A stretch of 64,000 nucleotides of DNA from Posidonia oceanica (GCA_037176725.1 JAZBRS010000059.1:8605001-8669000); one strand, 5' to 3'; positions 18,826 through 31,626 are shown, counted from the stretch's first letter. Notes: a model not told the origin generated them from the letters alone. Numbers and translations are program-made.

Positions 18826-21064
18826 GTAGCTCGGTTTTTTTGCAGATTAGGCGTGCGTGCGTGCGTTGCTGATTCTTCTAAAATGCAAAAAGGTCGTCTT
18901 TTTTACACTGTTTCTTTTGGAAGGTTGAGGTTTTTCTAATGCGTTGGATGGTGGTAGATCGGGGAAGGAAGAGGTGGTGTTTTGTTGTTGAGTGGGAGGA
19001 AAATGGCTTTGTTTTGGTCTGGTTATGTTGGGAGGAATGGGGGAAGCTGGTGAGGGAAAATGAAAGTTGGGATTGGGAAGAGTGGGTAACTCTCTCGTCT
19101 AGAAACCAAACGTAGGATAAATACATTATTAAATTGTTTGCTACAAGTTTCTTTTACTTTCTCTTCAGGGTCCTATTCAGACAAGAGGAAGTTCTTCATC
19201 CATTAAGTTCTTCGGCAACTATATTTTTGTTTATGTTTTTAAAAATTAGATACAATGCTTCTTGGAGTTGCACCCATATCATTGGCCAACTGCCAACCAT
19301 CACAATGCTTTCGAGTTCTGATTATTGGGGTTCTTCATAAGTATACATGATAGTTCTAGTTAAGACTCTTATGGCTGAATCATACTGTTTGCCCACAGCA
19401 AAGTTAAGTGCTGCCTATTTTTGACATTGTATGTTTTCTAACAAATAAATCCTATCTTTCGTTATAATAAAACCCAAACATCCCAATTTCCAAAACAAAT
19501 GTCTGCTACTCCAGCAGTAACCTTCTTGAAATGTACTAGACAACGCTCAATATGTTTGATGTAATTTTCAAATCATTGACTTCGTCTACTTTTTTTTTTT
19601 TTTTTGAAATAGTAAGTTGAACCACAATGTCCTGGCCAACTCTGCTACTTATCAACAGTAAACTTCCACAAATATGCAATGACTAGATAAGAGAGGATAT
19701 AGCATGATGAACTCTTTGGATGCATTGGAGCTTTAGGTTCTTTCCTCCCTGTTGATTTGTAAAAGCCTTGACGATGATTTGGTAGGTTTCTTGAAACAAA
19801 TTCTAGAGAAAAAATGGAAGACGTCCAGAAATTCTTCTTCTGTCAGATGTAGGAGGTGGGGCATTGTAAAGGAACTGCATAGCTGATGCCTCTTGCACGA
19901 TAAACCTTGAGTGTATGCTGTTGTTTTAGTTTGCAATAGGCCATGCGTTGCCAAACTGACATTTTAACAAATATGGTTGCTGCCCAGTCAATTTCATGGC
20001 CTTTCTTATTCTGGGGGAGGATAGAATCATTAGAATCAAAATTGTGCATTAGACTCATATACACAAAGTAAGCTTTCTTACCTTTGTCACTACTGCTTAA
20101 TCATTTGAACAAGATCTTCATCTATATGTTCCAGTATTGCTTTTGTTGGGGGCAGTGCATAGCTTCCCCTTTCCAATATATAGTTTCATACTTTCATGTT
20201 CAGAAAACTCATTTTCATTTTCCAACTTATCCATTATTGATACAAAATACCACATTGATGTAGTATAATTTTGGCCGATATTGCAGCTATCATGTCATTT
20301 TTGCATCTTTTTTGAAGCCAATGCCTTATTTTTATCATGTAATTGTTCTTCTTATCTTGTTAACAGTACCATGCATTCCAATTGCATTTTCCTCCTCCAG
20401 TACATATCAACCACTGTTATCTCCATTACTAGTAAAACATAGTGGCCATAAAATAAGTTTTCTCTTTACATTCTTTCAATTATGTTATTCTCAACTTCTC
20501 ATCTACCCTAAAACTCTTTGTGCTGTTGGTAGAGGGTCAAGGACGACCTGATTACATTCTTGAGATGGGCTAGAAGTCTGAACCTTAGGAGGTTTAGTGT
20601 GCTTGTTTGCATCGGTACCATCTATTCCTAAATCCTTACTCCACCTGGTTGTCCTTGAGGATTCATTTAGAATCCAATGTTATGCAAATTTATGACTGGC
20701 TATGGCCTACCAATCTAACACCCATTCTCTGTGAATAACTATGGAATTTCTAATGAATGCAACCTTGTGGAGATTAGAGAAGAGGGGCACTATCTCAACC
20801 CTTGAAGAATTTTCTGTACTTGGAAAGAAACTAGGTGAAAAAGAAGAAATCAACTTTGGTTTTGGAAATAAGATATATAAAAGACCATATTGAAGCCAAT
20901 CTCCAATTGTGTTCTTTGTGATGCATTTTTTTTACATGGTGAAACTCTGTTGCCCCATAACCTTTTGGTGTATACACACAACACACAGCACACAGCACAC
21001 AAAAACTCTTTTGTCCCACAACATTTTCCTCATAATTCCTTTTTTCCCCTCTTTTGTTATGCAG
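18826..21064 (+). other. Probable 5'-UTR intron of the DUF641 gene
   Basis: T-rich sequence runs between the donor at 18,826 and the acceptor ttatgcag ending at 21,064. It contains a poly-T run near 19,590-19,605 and no recognisable coding exon. Confidence 0.4.
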
Positions 21065-21127
21065 GTAAATTGGCCATCCTTTTCTTCAAAGAAGTCCCTG
21101 ACAGTTGGTTGTACAAAGAAAGCAGCA

Positions 21128-22384
21128 ATGCTACCTGTAGGACCGAGAGACGCCCAAAGTCGTGAAAGTAATAACCAGAAGGTCTATCCCCAACCTATGG
21201 ATGAGAACATGAATCATGGCCAGGATTCCATGGAAGCACTAATATCTAAAATTTTCCATAACGTTTCTTCTTTAAAAGCAGCCTATATGCAACTTCAAGG
21301 TGCTCACACCCCATATGATCCGGATAAGATCCAAGCCGCTGATAAAGTAGTTATACAAGAGCTCATGAAGCTCTCAGAACTCAAGCATTCCTATAGAGAC
21401 AACCACTCAAAACCCACACCTTCATCACCACAGGACGCAGGTCTAGTCGTTGAAATCCAAGAACAACAGGGCTTATTGAAAACTTATGAGGTTATGGTTA
21501 AGAAATTTCAGTCCCAGATTCAGAACAGTGACTCCGAAATCCTCCAGTTGCAGCAGCAGATAGAGGAGTCACGCCAGAAGAAGATGAAGCTTGAAAAGAA
21601 GTTAAAGCAGAGAGACTTGCTCTCCAGGGAATCAAAGGAAGCTGAGGAAGAACAAGCTTTTTTCTCTATTGAATTAACACCTACTCTATTTTCATCAGCT
21701 GTAGCGACAGTCCACAAAGCCATCCACGATTTCTCTAAAGCACTGATCAACCTGATGAAGGCTGCTGGTTGGGATCTTGATGCCGCAGCAAACTCAATAG
21801 TACCTGGAGTTGTTTATGCAAAAAGGGCTCACAAGAAATATGCATTTGAGTCACACATCTGCCAAAGAATTTTCAGTGGTTTCCAGGAGGAGAGTTTCTT
21901 GGCTGTGCCTGAGACACATACAATATCCAATGAAACATTCTTCCATCAGTTTGTGGCCATTAGATCTCTGGACCCATTGGAGATGTTAAGCCAGAACCCA
22001 GATTCCATATTTGGGAAATTCTGCAGGAGCAAATACCTCTTAATTATGCACCCAAAGATGGAGAGTTCAATCTTTGGCAACTTAGATCAGAGGAACCATG
22101 TAGTGAGCGGTGGCCATCCAAGGACCCCTTTCTATCTTGCATTCTTAAAACTGGCAAAGTCAGTATGGCTGTCACACAGGTTGGCATACTCTTTTGATCC
22201 CAAGGTCAATGTTTTTCAGGTGAAAACAGGAAGTGAGTTCTCTGAGGTGTATATGCAGAGCGTGGTGAAAGATATAATTTTGGCTGAGGGTGATCAGAAA
22301 CCTAAGGTCGGGCTTATGATTATGCCTGGTTTCATGATTGGGGGTACTGTAATTCAGAGCCAGGTTTATCTCTCAGGCACATAA
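21128..22384 (+). CDS. DUF641 / GIL1-IRKI-type protein
   Basis: An intact single coding exon of 418 residues. The start at 21,128 (MLPVGPRDAQSRESN) was chosen because this MLP-G----QSRESN opening is typical of the subfamily and an acceptor at 21,064 precedes it. The frame upstream of 21,065 is intron. The DUF641 domain covers about residues 33-165, with MEALISKIFHNVSSLK, AHTPYDPDKIQAADK and a Gln/Glu/Lys-rich coiled coil at 105-165. The C-terminal GIL1/IRKI domain (about 180-412) contains KAAGWDLDAAANSI, FGKFCRSKYL, GGHPRTPFYLAFLKLAKS and GLMIMPGF. Relatives act in gravitropism in light (GIL1) or bind the receptor kinase IRK. A cytosolic or plasma-membrane-associated scaffold is likely, but the exact role of this paralog is unknown. 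No signal peptide or membrane segment is seen. Confidence 0.93.
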   Translation: MLPVGPRDAQSRESNNQKVYPQPMDENMNHGQDSMEALISKIFHNVSSLKAAYMQLQGAHTPYDPDKIQAADKVVIQELMKLSELKHSYRDNHSKPTPSSPQDAGLVVEIQEQQGLLKTYEVMVKKFQSQIQNSDSEILQLQQQIEESRQKKMKLEKKLKQRDLLSRESKEAEEEQAFFSIELTPTLFSSAVATVHKAIHDFSKALINLMKAAGWDLDAAANSIVPGVVYAKRAHKKYAFESHICQRIFSGFQEESFLAVPETHTISNETFFHQFVAIRSLDPLEMLSQNPDSIFGKFCRSKYLLIMHPKMESSIFGNLDQRNHVVSGGHPRTPFYLAFLKLAKSVWLSHRLAYSFDPKVNVFQVKTGSEFSEVYMQSVVKDIILAEGDQKPKVGLMIMPGFMIGGTVIQSQVYLSGT

Positions 22385-22880
22385 TGTGCTTAATGACGGC
22401 TGTCACTTGTTTTAGAGGTCATAGACTGAACCTTTTAGCTGTTCGGGTAATTAATTCTCATAGCCGTTGTTACAGAGCTTCTATTACTCGGGATTTCATG
22501 GTTAAATTACCTCTGTTTAGCTTTCTGATATCCCAGAAAATGTTATACGTGGTGATTACGAAAGCTGGGGAAGTAGGTTGGCTACATTGCAGGTGATTTA
22601 ACAAACTCGCTTTCTTTTAGAATACCCTTTGCCTATCCCATTTGCCAAATGTTGTACAAACTGCAGCTGTAGATATGGATCGAGAGACTGGTTCATGCAT
22701 ATTTCAAGTGTTTAGTGGCAACTGCTTGATTCTCTCGTGCAACTAACTCTTCTCTATAAGATCTCCACTGATCATGATAAATTTAATTGCTTTAATTGCT
22801 TGGTTGAGCTTATATAATTAGTAAGTGAAGGATGTTTTGCTTGTTATTTGTTGCATATATAGAGAGAGAGAGAGAGAGGG
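22385..22880 (+). other. Probable 3' UTR and downstream flank of the DUF641 gene
   Basis: Transcribed-looking non-coding sequence after the stop. A short open frame directly following (to 22,596) has no family resemblance. A short GA microsatellite lies at about 22,860-22,878. Confidence 0.4.
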
Positions 22881-23985
22881 GTTTTGTCCTTACTTTTAGA
22901 TAGTGAAATCTTTAATCTTGTCCGTTCATCATGAAAATTATCTTATGATTTAGTTTTAATTAAATCAAAAAGTATATAAATTTTTTATTTTAAAATTCAA
23001 AATTCTTTCCACTGCATTATTAAAACCTCTTTATCCCCAAACAACTCCAAAATCATGCAGCAACCACCCATCGATGCCCTTGCCTACCTGATGTCAGCCT
23101 TCATCCTTGTCGTTCGATGTCTTCTCCATGCTTGTTGTTGTCTTGTCCTCCACCCTTTCCGACGTCCTTGCCTCCACTCCTACTGTTGTCTTGTCTTTCA
23201 CTCCTTTTTTTTTTGGTTTTTTATTCGTTTTTGTGTTTTGAATTTAGTTGATTGTGAGATTGGAGTTGTTTTTGCTGCTATTGGTTTTTATTCAAGAAGG
23301 CTGCGTTCCTAAAAATGTGATCTTTCTATATCTCTAGTTATATATTTGGTTTCTAATGTTCGGGTTCTTTTTGTTGTTGGAAATGGTGTTTGGCTTCAAT
23401 TCCTTGCATCTGAGAGAGGAGTTGAGTAATGAATTGCTGATGCCGCTGTCCTTCCTCCTGTCATCGTTTGTTGTCGCTCTCCTCTTCCCTAGTTGCCTTC
23501 CTATACTACCGTCGCCTTCTCCCTCGCCACCATCCATCCTATCCACCGCAAACCTTTCCTCCCTTCACCATTCACATTGCCATAGTTGCAACTCCATGAG
23601 AGTCACAAGAAGTTTGAGCTAGCTATAGTCACTGAAATTAAAACTAAAAAGTAATAGTAACATTGCAATTAAAATTAAAAAAATTAGTAACACTGAAATA
23701 AAATAAGGAAGTACGAAACTAAAATTAAAACGTTATGAAGAAAAAAAATCGAAGTTGTCGTATAAAAAAGATATTAGAGTATGAAATTGAAACTAAAATT
23801 AAAATTAAAATGTTACGAATCAAAAAAATCTATATTACCATATACAAAGGGATATTAATGTGATTCAGTTGTCATAAAAAAATATCAGTAAATAAGAATA
23901 GAGAGAAAATAAAAAATCATAAAATCACCATTACAAAATAGATGATTTTGCTAATTCAAAATCAACATTTAATTTAAATTATGGT
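22881..23985. other. Intergenic, pyrimidine-rich patches
   Basis: Pyrimidine-rich segments at about 23,040-23,200 and 23,440-23,590 produce short low-complexity frames on both strands that are not credible genes. About 23,630-23,900 is A-rich with repeated aaattaaaa motifs. Confidence 0.5.
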
Positions 23986-24715
23986 GTAGACATCCCATTT
24001 TGCAGTCGATCGTCGGCAGGATTCTCCGGAAGAACATGCTCGGAAGCGGCGGACTCCACACTTTGACCCAAACCTAGCCTAACATCTTAAATCCGACCAA
24101 ATACTTTTAAAACTCACCCAAAATCCTAACACCACTAGCCTGCATGGTCCAAAGCCCATCGATGGTCCGAAAGGCAAGGAAATTGGCCCAGAACTCACTG
24201 CAACAGGTCTTGACCACTAGGGTCGCGTTTTGCTACCTCGATTTTGTCCCGCGTTTTGCATACGCTGATCCCCTAGGTTAGTAGCCATTGCAGACCGACC
24301 AAGCTCGCTTCGCGCCTGGGCTAGCTGGCCTTCCCCCGGACTCCGGCGCACTCCGTGCACACCTTGACTCCGGGCTTGAGCCGGAAGCCATCTCCACCCC
24401 TGATTATACCCTCTCGGACGATGTTACAGTATTTCCGACAGCCACTATAATGTCAACGGTGATCGTCTGCTGAGGGTGTATTAGGTTTGGGGTTTTTTTT
24501 GAACTTATGCTCTAGATACCATGTTAAAGTAAATAGAGAATAGAATTCATGTATTATAACTCTCAATAGACTACAATTTCCTCTATACATAGGAAAGAAC
24601 TTAACATATAATGAATCTATTAAACGGATAATACAAAGATCTATATAAGAATCCATCTACTATAAATCTATAATATATGCCAATATGTAATTATAAATGG
24701 TAGATCACAGTGGCT
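23986..24715 (-). mobile_element. LTR retrotransposon remnant E (5' end)
   Basis: Minus-strand 5' end of a Copia-like element. A primer-site-like gctctagatacca (one extra base against the consensus) ends at 24,521. An LTR-like block starts tgttaaagtaaatagag at 24,522 and runs to about 24,710. On the other side is a GC-rich leader (about 24,000-24,480). No gag or pol was found, so the element is truncated. Ends and target duplication are not resolved. Confidence 0.5.
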
Positions 24716-27490
24716 TAGAATCTTTTCAGCCGAATAAAAAACATCCTATCCGATGGAAAACCTGCCATGCTTTCACACAGCCGTCTGGTCTGCGAAGCAT
24801 CCTAAAATGAAAAAGTTAGTTAATGATATAAAGCTAAAGTTCATTCCTTTAGCGCATTCCAAGGCAACGAGGAATCGTTAGAAACACTTACAGTAAAGTT
24901 TACGTAGTTATGATGTGACAATTTTACAAGTAAAAACACTCTGCTAGACTGTCATGAGAAACAATAAATAGCAAAGCGATTACTATGGTGGAAGCTCTCC
25001 TCTCAAGTTTATTTAAAAAATAAAGAGTAAAAAAACAGTGAAAGAAGTTGAAAGGCCAATATTATTTTTTTATTATCATCGGGAATTAAACTTAAATCTT
25101 CCAGCGACCTCTAAAAAGAGAATCAGTTAGATGCTGCTTGGCAGCTTGGGGTTGAAATTGTGGTAGTAAGCAGACTTAAATTCCAATTCCAATTCCTGAT
25201 GTTCAACGGAATCTCTACTCATGTATGAATCTTCAAAAAATGAAATTCCATGTATGAATGGGTTGAGCCTCCATTCTAAGTGAAATACGAGTAACACCCG
25301 TCAATTGGATTTTCTTTACATTTTTTTCCCAAATTTCAGTGACATTTCACACTTCCCATTCCTTCATCAAAACAGAGCCTTGACTTTTTGATAATCAGAA
25401 TGCAAGATACCTACACGAATCAAAGATCAACAGTGTCGTTACCACACGCTCGTCCTCGATCTAAACTTGGGTTTGAAAAAAACAGAAAAAGACAAACGCA
25501 TGTTTTCTTGTATGTTTTTTTGACAAAGAACAACATCTTCATCTCGTTTCACTTCATGAAAAAGTTGACACCAGAAGAGCTCTGAAACTAGCCCTTACCG
25601 ACATTATGGTTGCGGACGGACTACAACAGATCACCCTCCTTTAATCAAAACTAACGGTCGGTCGGACCTTTACAGACCACCCCCCTTCGTTATAAAAGTA
25701 ATGTACTAATGTCCCAACTCTGCCTGGAAAGGACCACCAGAGCCATGTGATGGCCGTCCCCATGGTCTCTGCCAGAAAATGGCATCAGATCTCTGATAAT
25801 TTGACATGTTTTATATTTTTTGTAATCGATAGACTATTGGTCGGAGGTATTATTCTTCCTTATCTATCTCCGGATTCGAACTTGGGAGCATTACTCTTCT
25901 TCATCTATCTCCGGATTCGAACTCGGGGGGAGAGATGCATTTCCGTCATCTCTCAACTAATTTGACATGTTGCTCATGGTATTCGGAATCCACTTTGTTT
26001 TCTCAGAAATCTCCAATTGGACCCAATTCCTATTTGTTGCTCGTTTTCTCGAAAATCATGGGCACTGGTATTTTGAAGTAGTGAATTTGTGATAAGATTT
26101 GGCACGGACATTTTTATCTGTTTGGTGTTTTAGAATCTTCTTGCCTTCTATAGTAGTCTATATGCCATGGGCTTCTTACCTGAAAGATAATACAAAGTTC
26201 TAATATATATATTTGTATATCCATGCTACATAGATGCTTGTGTGTTGTCACTTGGCAGCACATCTAGCAAGGTTTTTTTTAAGAATTAGTTATTATATGG
26301 GTTGCAAGTGAAATAGAGGAAATGGACCGATTAAGAGATGTGATTTATGCTTTGTTTAATGCTTTTTACGAGGAGGGACAAAAGCATGGCACTTTCGTTA
26401 GATCCTTGAAAACTAAACTCAAAACTTGCCTAACTGTGCACACATATAATAACGAAGAACGTACATTGTGTACTTTTACTTCTTAACATTGCTGACAACC
26501 ATCGCCAATTGTATAATTAGTAGCGTGCGAGTGAGTAACATGTAAGGATTTGCCAATTGCTACCTACTTTGTAGGTCGAGTATCGTTATCTACCCAAGGG
26601 GCACACAACTACTAGCTAGCTAGTTTAAGAAGCGAAAGGCCACTAGGTGATAATTGGTGGTTGGTTCCAGAGGATGATCGACCATAATAGGACTTACATA
26701 GAAGGTAACATTGGGGAATTTTCTAGAACAAGTGAGGATGCAATGTCACATGGAGGTAGAATACATTGAGTGTTATTTGTGGAAACTTCTTATGTTGAAG
26801 GACAAATAGTGATTGATATTTTGCGAAGAAAGTATGAATATGATAAATGATGTCACATGGAGGAGACACTTCCATTCATCAATTCTTTAACAGAAGTAAG
26901 GAATTTGCAAAGGACAAACCCCTTAGAGAAAGAAGAGATAACCAACATTGACGTGAGGGGACAAAACTACAGCAGTGAAAGGAAGCAAGCATCCATAAGA
27001 GAAACAGAAAACACACTTAGGTTAAAGAAAACGAAAAGAAAACTCAAATCCAAACCTAATACAAGAAGACATACAGATGATAGGAGATGCAAGAAGGCAG
27101 GGATGAGGAATAGGATGGGGCACAAGGTGCTTCCATTTGTACGTCTTCTTCTTCTTTTTTTGAAATCAAGGTTTTTTTCTGGAGGTGTACAAGATATTTT
27201 TTTTTGATGATTAAGGGTTTTTTTTTTAACATTTTGAGCATATGAAGGTCACTAGGACGTTCTTTCTATTAAAGTTTCATGGAAACTAAGTCAAAGTTTT
27301 TTTTAAAGATTGAGTACACAAGACAGGAGGTACTACAAAGCCGCTAAAAGATAAAGGAGTTTTAAAAATCAAAACAACTTTAAGGGAATATATGAAATTA
27401 CCCTTTTTTGGGGGGTTGAAAATAAGGTACAAGTATTAACTTCCCAATCGTACGTTTTTGTTTTTCTGCTGTATATACAAGTATTAGCTT
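24716..27490. other. Intergenic
   Basis: No gene recognised. There is a local duplication of about 40 bp at 25,850-25,925 (shared core atctatctccggattcgaac), bracketed by two aatttgacatgtt copies. Longest frames (about 60-115 codons, for example 26,857-27,207) are Lys/Arg-rich or compositionally biased and resemble no family. Confidence 0.5.
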
Positions 27491-27547
27491 CTCTGGAAAA
27501 AAACACCACGGCCACAGCCACAGCCACAGCCCACCAGGCACCTCCTT

Positions 27548-27556
27548 CTATATATT
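27548..27556 (+). promoter_or_regulatory. TATA box of the first PMEI-type gene
   Basis: tatatattc lies 77-85 bp upstream of the start codon, at a normal distance for a short plant 5' UTR of about 45-50 bp. Confidence 0.6.
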
Positions 27557-27632
27557 CCCCACCGTGCCACCTCCTACTCCTCCACCAATCATCCCCACTG
27601 TTCCCCTCCCTCTTCACCTCCAAAACCCACAA

Positions 27633-28244
27633 ATGGCAACAACAACGGCAACCACCATTCCTCTCCTCCTCCTCTCCTTCCTCCTCCTCACCTCCCTCTC
27701 CCTCACCTCCGCCCACCGCTCCCCCCACCGTTCCACCGACGCCAGCTTCATCCACTCCTCCTGCAAGTCCACCCGCTACCCCCTCATCTGCACCCAGACA
27801 CTCTCCTCCTACGCTCCCTCCGTCCGCCACAGCCCCCGCACCCTCGCCACCACCGCCCTCTCCGTCTCCCTCCGCCACGCCAAGTCCGCGTGCTCCCTCA
27901 TCGATACCCTGCCCCCGTCCAAGTCGGTCAGGTCCCGCGCCTCCCGCGGTGCTGTCAAGGACTGCATCGAGATGATGAGCGACAGCGTCGACCGCCTCCG
28001 GAGGTCGATCCACGAGATGGGCCACATGGGTAGGGCTGGGAGCTTGAGGTACGCGTTCCACATGAGCAACGTGCAGACGTGGGTTAGCGCGGCGCTCACC
28101 GACGAGAACACTTGTTTTGATAGCTTGAAGGGGATTGGCGTGGATAGGAGGATGAAGGCTGCCATTAGGAGGAAGATCGTCGGGGTTGCTCGGGTCACTA
28201 GTAATGCTCTTGCTCTTGTCAACAAGGTTGCTTACAAGCACTAA
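27633..28244 (+). CDS. PMEI-domain inhibitor (invertase/pectin methylesterase inhibitor)
   Basis: Intact intronless gene of 203 residues. The internal ATG at 27,633 is chosen over the in-frame one at 27,564 because it starts a good signal peptide (MATTTATTIPLLLLSFLLLT, cleavage near residue 27), whereas the 23 residues before it are Pro-rich and lie just after the TATA box. The PMEI four-helix domain follows. The first cysteine pair (C44, C53) sits in SFIHSSCKSTRYPLIC and the second pair is C111 in VKDCIEMM and C161 in DENTCFDSL. C87 is an extra cysteine. WVSAALTDENTC is a strong family motif. The product should be secreted to the cell wall, where relatives inhibit pectin methylesterase or invertase; sequence alone does not tell which target. 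The 5' half is very C-rich at third positions, unlike the flanks. Confidence 0.93.
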   Translation: MATTTATTIPLLLLSFLLLTSLSLTSAHRSPHRSTDASFIHSSCKSTRYPLICTQTLSSYAPSVRHSPRTLATTALSVSLRHAKSACSLIDTLPPSKSVRSRASRGAVKDCIEMMSDSVDRLRRSIHEMGHMGRAGSLRYAFHMSNVQTWVSAALTDENTCFDSLKGIGVDRRMKAAIRRKIVGVARVTSNALALVNKVAYKH

Positions 28245-31200
28245 GGTTATTTGTTGGTTAGATTAGTTAGTTTGTGGTATATATATACGTATGAATGAAT
28301 GGAAGTAGTATATATGTTTTTGTTTTGCGTTAGTAGGGTGGTCGTCTTGGCGTTATGAATTTTTGTGGGTTCATGTGGCTGGTTCGTTATGAATCTGCTC
28401 TCTATATATATGTGGATATTTGCAGGAGTGAGAGATGTGTATGTAAAGAAGAGGAAGAAGATGTATGTGTCATAAATGTAATGCATATGAAGTAATCTAT
28501 GAATCGTTTATGTTTACTATAGGGTCTACTGTCATCAATTCCGGATTTCTCTTTCACTGTTGCCTGTTCACCTTGGTGGGGGAAGGATTTCCGATCGTAG
28601 CGTTAAACATTGACATGTGTTATGGTTGTTGACTGGTTAATTACATCTCATTGGATGGCTGAAATGGTGGTAGATCACCTTGTATTTGATCTTATTTGGC
28701 CATCTTTTGAGCTCCTTCATTTCTTTCCTTTTCCCTTCTTTCGTTTAATTTCTCACTTGTTCATCATCTTTTTGTGTGTCGGTTCATGTGCATGTCAAAT
28801 CCCATTAACAGGCTAAAGTTGATGCCATGGATAATGAAGTTAGCTACAGCAGTATGGATGCAGACCACTGTCTGAAAAACCAAGGGTTTGGTGAATGAAA
28901 TGACAATAAGAAATTAATCCTAATGTTTTTCTCTTTAACTAACACACTGTCGTTCATACGGCATATCATGTGTTTGGTCGAGATAAAGATGGAATTATGC
29001 CCAGGGATAGGTATGGGTAGCAGCGCAACTACTGTTCTTTTTTGGCTTGGAAAGAAAAAAGTATGTTTCTTTTGATCGTTACTCTTCCTGTTCTATCTAC
29101 TTGCCTTGATGGTAACGTTGTCTTAGTTCTCACTGCTATCTTCAAGGGTTAGTGTTGTTGGGGTTAGAGACTAAGAGCTGGCTTTGGTTGTTTTTTCTTA
29201 ACGTCTGTTTTGGCTGCTGTGGTGGTGGACAGATGCTCCGCAATTCACGCCATGGATTTGCATCATGTGGATGTGCTCTGTCAACTTTGTTTTCTTTTTT
29301 CTTCCTAATGGAGTCAAAAGTTTCGTTGTACAAAGAGTGAAGAGTGTTATTAATTCTCTCAACGTAAGAAACATCACTTAACGCAACTTTCTTTGTAAGT
29401 CTTGAACAAATAGACTTCTGCTTGGTCTTGAACATACAGACAGCATTTCTTTTAATTTGATTGAAATAAATCCTTTAATTCTTCAACCTCGACCCTAGTA
29501 TGGGAACTTTTCTCTCATTTTTTCCGATAAGGGTTGAAGACGTGGACCTCATTAATTTGCAAGGTTCGGTCATAAACACCGTGGAGAAGGAAAATCTAAC
29601 GAAAATAATATATAGTAAATTCAGTTTTCGGATGATGTCATTCAGCAAAAGAAAAAATTTGTATTCTAAAGAAGACTAGGACGGATGAGACATAGCATGT
29701 TCCACGATTTAGGACTAGATTAGGATGTGCTGTGATGTTGATCCACTTGAATATTCCTGGCAAATAATGCATTTTCTTTTCAGAATTTTCAGCTAACGAC
29801 AATTTATATATTCACAAAATCCACAATCATTTTGTTTTCAAGAATCTAAACTCCTTTTTTATTGAAACAATGATCATCCTAAAATTAAAATTTTAACCCC
29901 ACTTTGGTTCCAAGAATAACACTTGGAATAACTTGAAAACATGAATTACTATTCCATTTTGTTGTGTAAAATTTAGAATAAACTCGGAATAGTAATTCCT
30001 ATTCAGTTTTATTTATTCTAGAATAACTATTCCGTAAAAATTCTGATACATGTATGTTTATGGTATGTTTATTTTTTATTTAAAAATTAATATATATATA
30101 TAATATAATGTATATATACGTTAAATTAGATGTATATCTTGATAATCAAGTTGATTATTATTAACCTACATATTTTCCACTTATTACAACACTTATTCTG
30201 ATACTTATTTCACTTTCTACTTAAACTAGAATATATTTTTATATACACTTATTTACATTTAAAAGAAAATAAATTTCAAATTGAATAACAATACTATCAA
30301 AATACTAATATCATTTTCCACTTATTACTTCTTTTCTTATTCCGTATTCAAAAAAAAAACTTAAAGATTTAGAAGTTGTCCGGTCACAATCAGGAAAGTA
30401 TATATTCTCAGGAAAACTAGATTTCTAGTGCTACCGCACAATCTGATAATTAATTTCTCATGCGTGGTCTTGTGGCACCAAAACATCTATCGAGTCACCC
30501 ATTTACTCAAAACAGTCAACTTTTGAAAATGGGTTCAAACTTCAAACATTTGAGACTCACCCTGTGAAGAATAATATATAATGTTACTGGTAAGAAATGA
30601 GAGCAACAAAAATGGACGAAGAAATGAATTAAATAAAGACCAACATCTAATTCGACTATAGGAGATAATGTGGCTGTTGAAATGCCAGGACGTGAGACCC
30701 ATCACCCATGTGGATGGGTGGAATGTGAGAGATTGATAAGTAACTGCTGCCCTAGTCAGGACTAGTCCCCCACAAGCTTTTATGTTTGTAGCAGAAGGCA
30801 GGTGATACCCAAAATATATAATACCCAATTGACCTGCGTATGATCCTTCTGTGGCACTGGAGTAGACGTTTCTTTAAGTTATGTACACGACAGTTTGATT
30901 ATTTTGCATTATTATGGCTTTAAAGGATATATATTTAAAAAAGACTTAATTTCTTGATGATAATTAAAGATAATTAATTGAAAATAGTCATAGTTGATAG
31001 TAGTAAAACAGGTACAATCAAGAAATCTTTTCTTTAAAAAAAAAAAAAGGGGCACCCACCAAAACCGTTCGTTGGCCTTGTCTTTCTCTCATAATTGTGG
31101 CTAGGTCTCACTCTCTTAATGTTATATTAACTACATGTTTTATTTCCTTTGACGTGATTGATGATAACGGATTGTTCGGTATTTCACTTCGGAGAGCTCA

Positions 31201-31626
31201 TCAACGGTTCAAAGTGATTTTGTAGAATGAGATATTTCCATCTACGTGAAATTGGCCGACTATCTAACGTCCCAACAGGTTACATTTCATATACGGTTGT
31301 TGAGAAAACAAGGACCGTGAGACAGGTGGTCACTCGACCTCCCTCGTCAGGCGGCCCATGAAGAATTTCTTATATATCTCGAACCTCAATTATGATCTAA
31401 AAGCTTAACAAAGATTAAAAAAAAAAGGAATAAGTTTTGTATACATAAATTCTCACATGAATTAATTTCATTTGCTGAATGATATCTTCTAAAGGAAAGA
31501 TGATATCGTAAGTTCCACTAACCGTGTACATGTAAGAGTTCATGAAAGAATTCTTGTATACGAACCGAGGTACAAAAAAATTACCACGCATGAGATGAAT
31601 GTTCTTTTCATGAGCTTGCATCCAAT

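Noticed and set aside
20909..21127. In-frame upstream extension of the DUF641 protein by 73 codons
   Set aside because: It crosses a splice acceptor at 21,064. The extra residues are hydrophobic, T-rich intron translation, and the family's own N-terminus starts at 21,128.
27564..27632. Earlier in-frame ATG of the PMEI-type gene
   Set aside because: It lies a few bases after the TATA box and gives a Pro-rich leader before the signal peptide; starting at 27,633 gives a normal secreted protein.
27369..28241. 290-codon minus-strand open frame over the first PMEI-type gene
   Set aside because: It is antisense to a clear PMEI-domain gene. The open frame arises from extreme C-richness and gives Gly/Glu/Ala-rich low-complexity sequence.
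29142..29435. 97-codon minus-strand frame as a gene
   Set aside because: Sequence such as NNTLHSLYNETFDSIRKKK is not a family I know, there is no signal or splice evidence, and the surrounding DNA is intergenic in character.
29890..30365. AT-rich block as a MITE
   Set aside because: Repeated attcc/gaataac words are suggestive, but matching inverted ends and a target duplication were not found.
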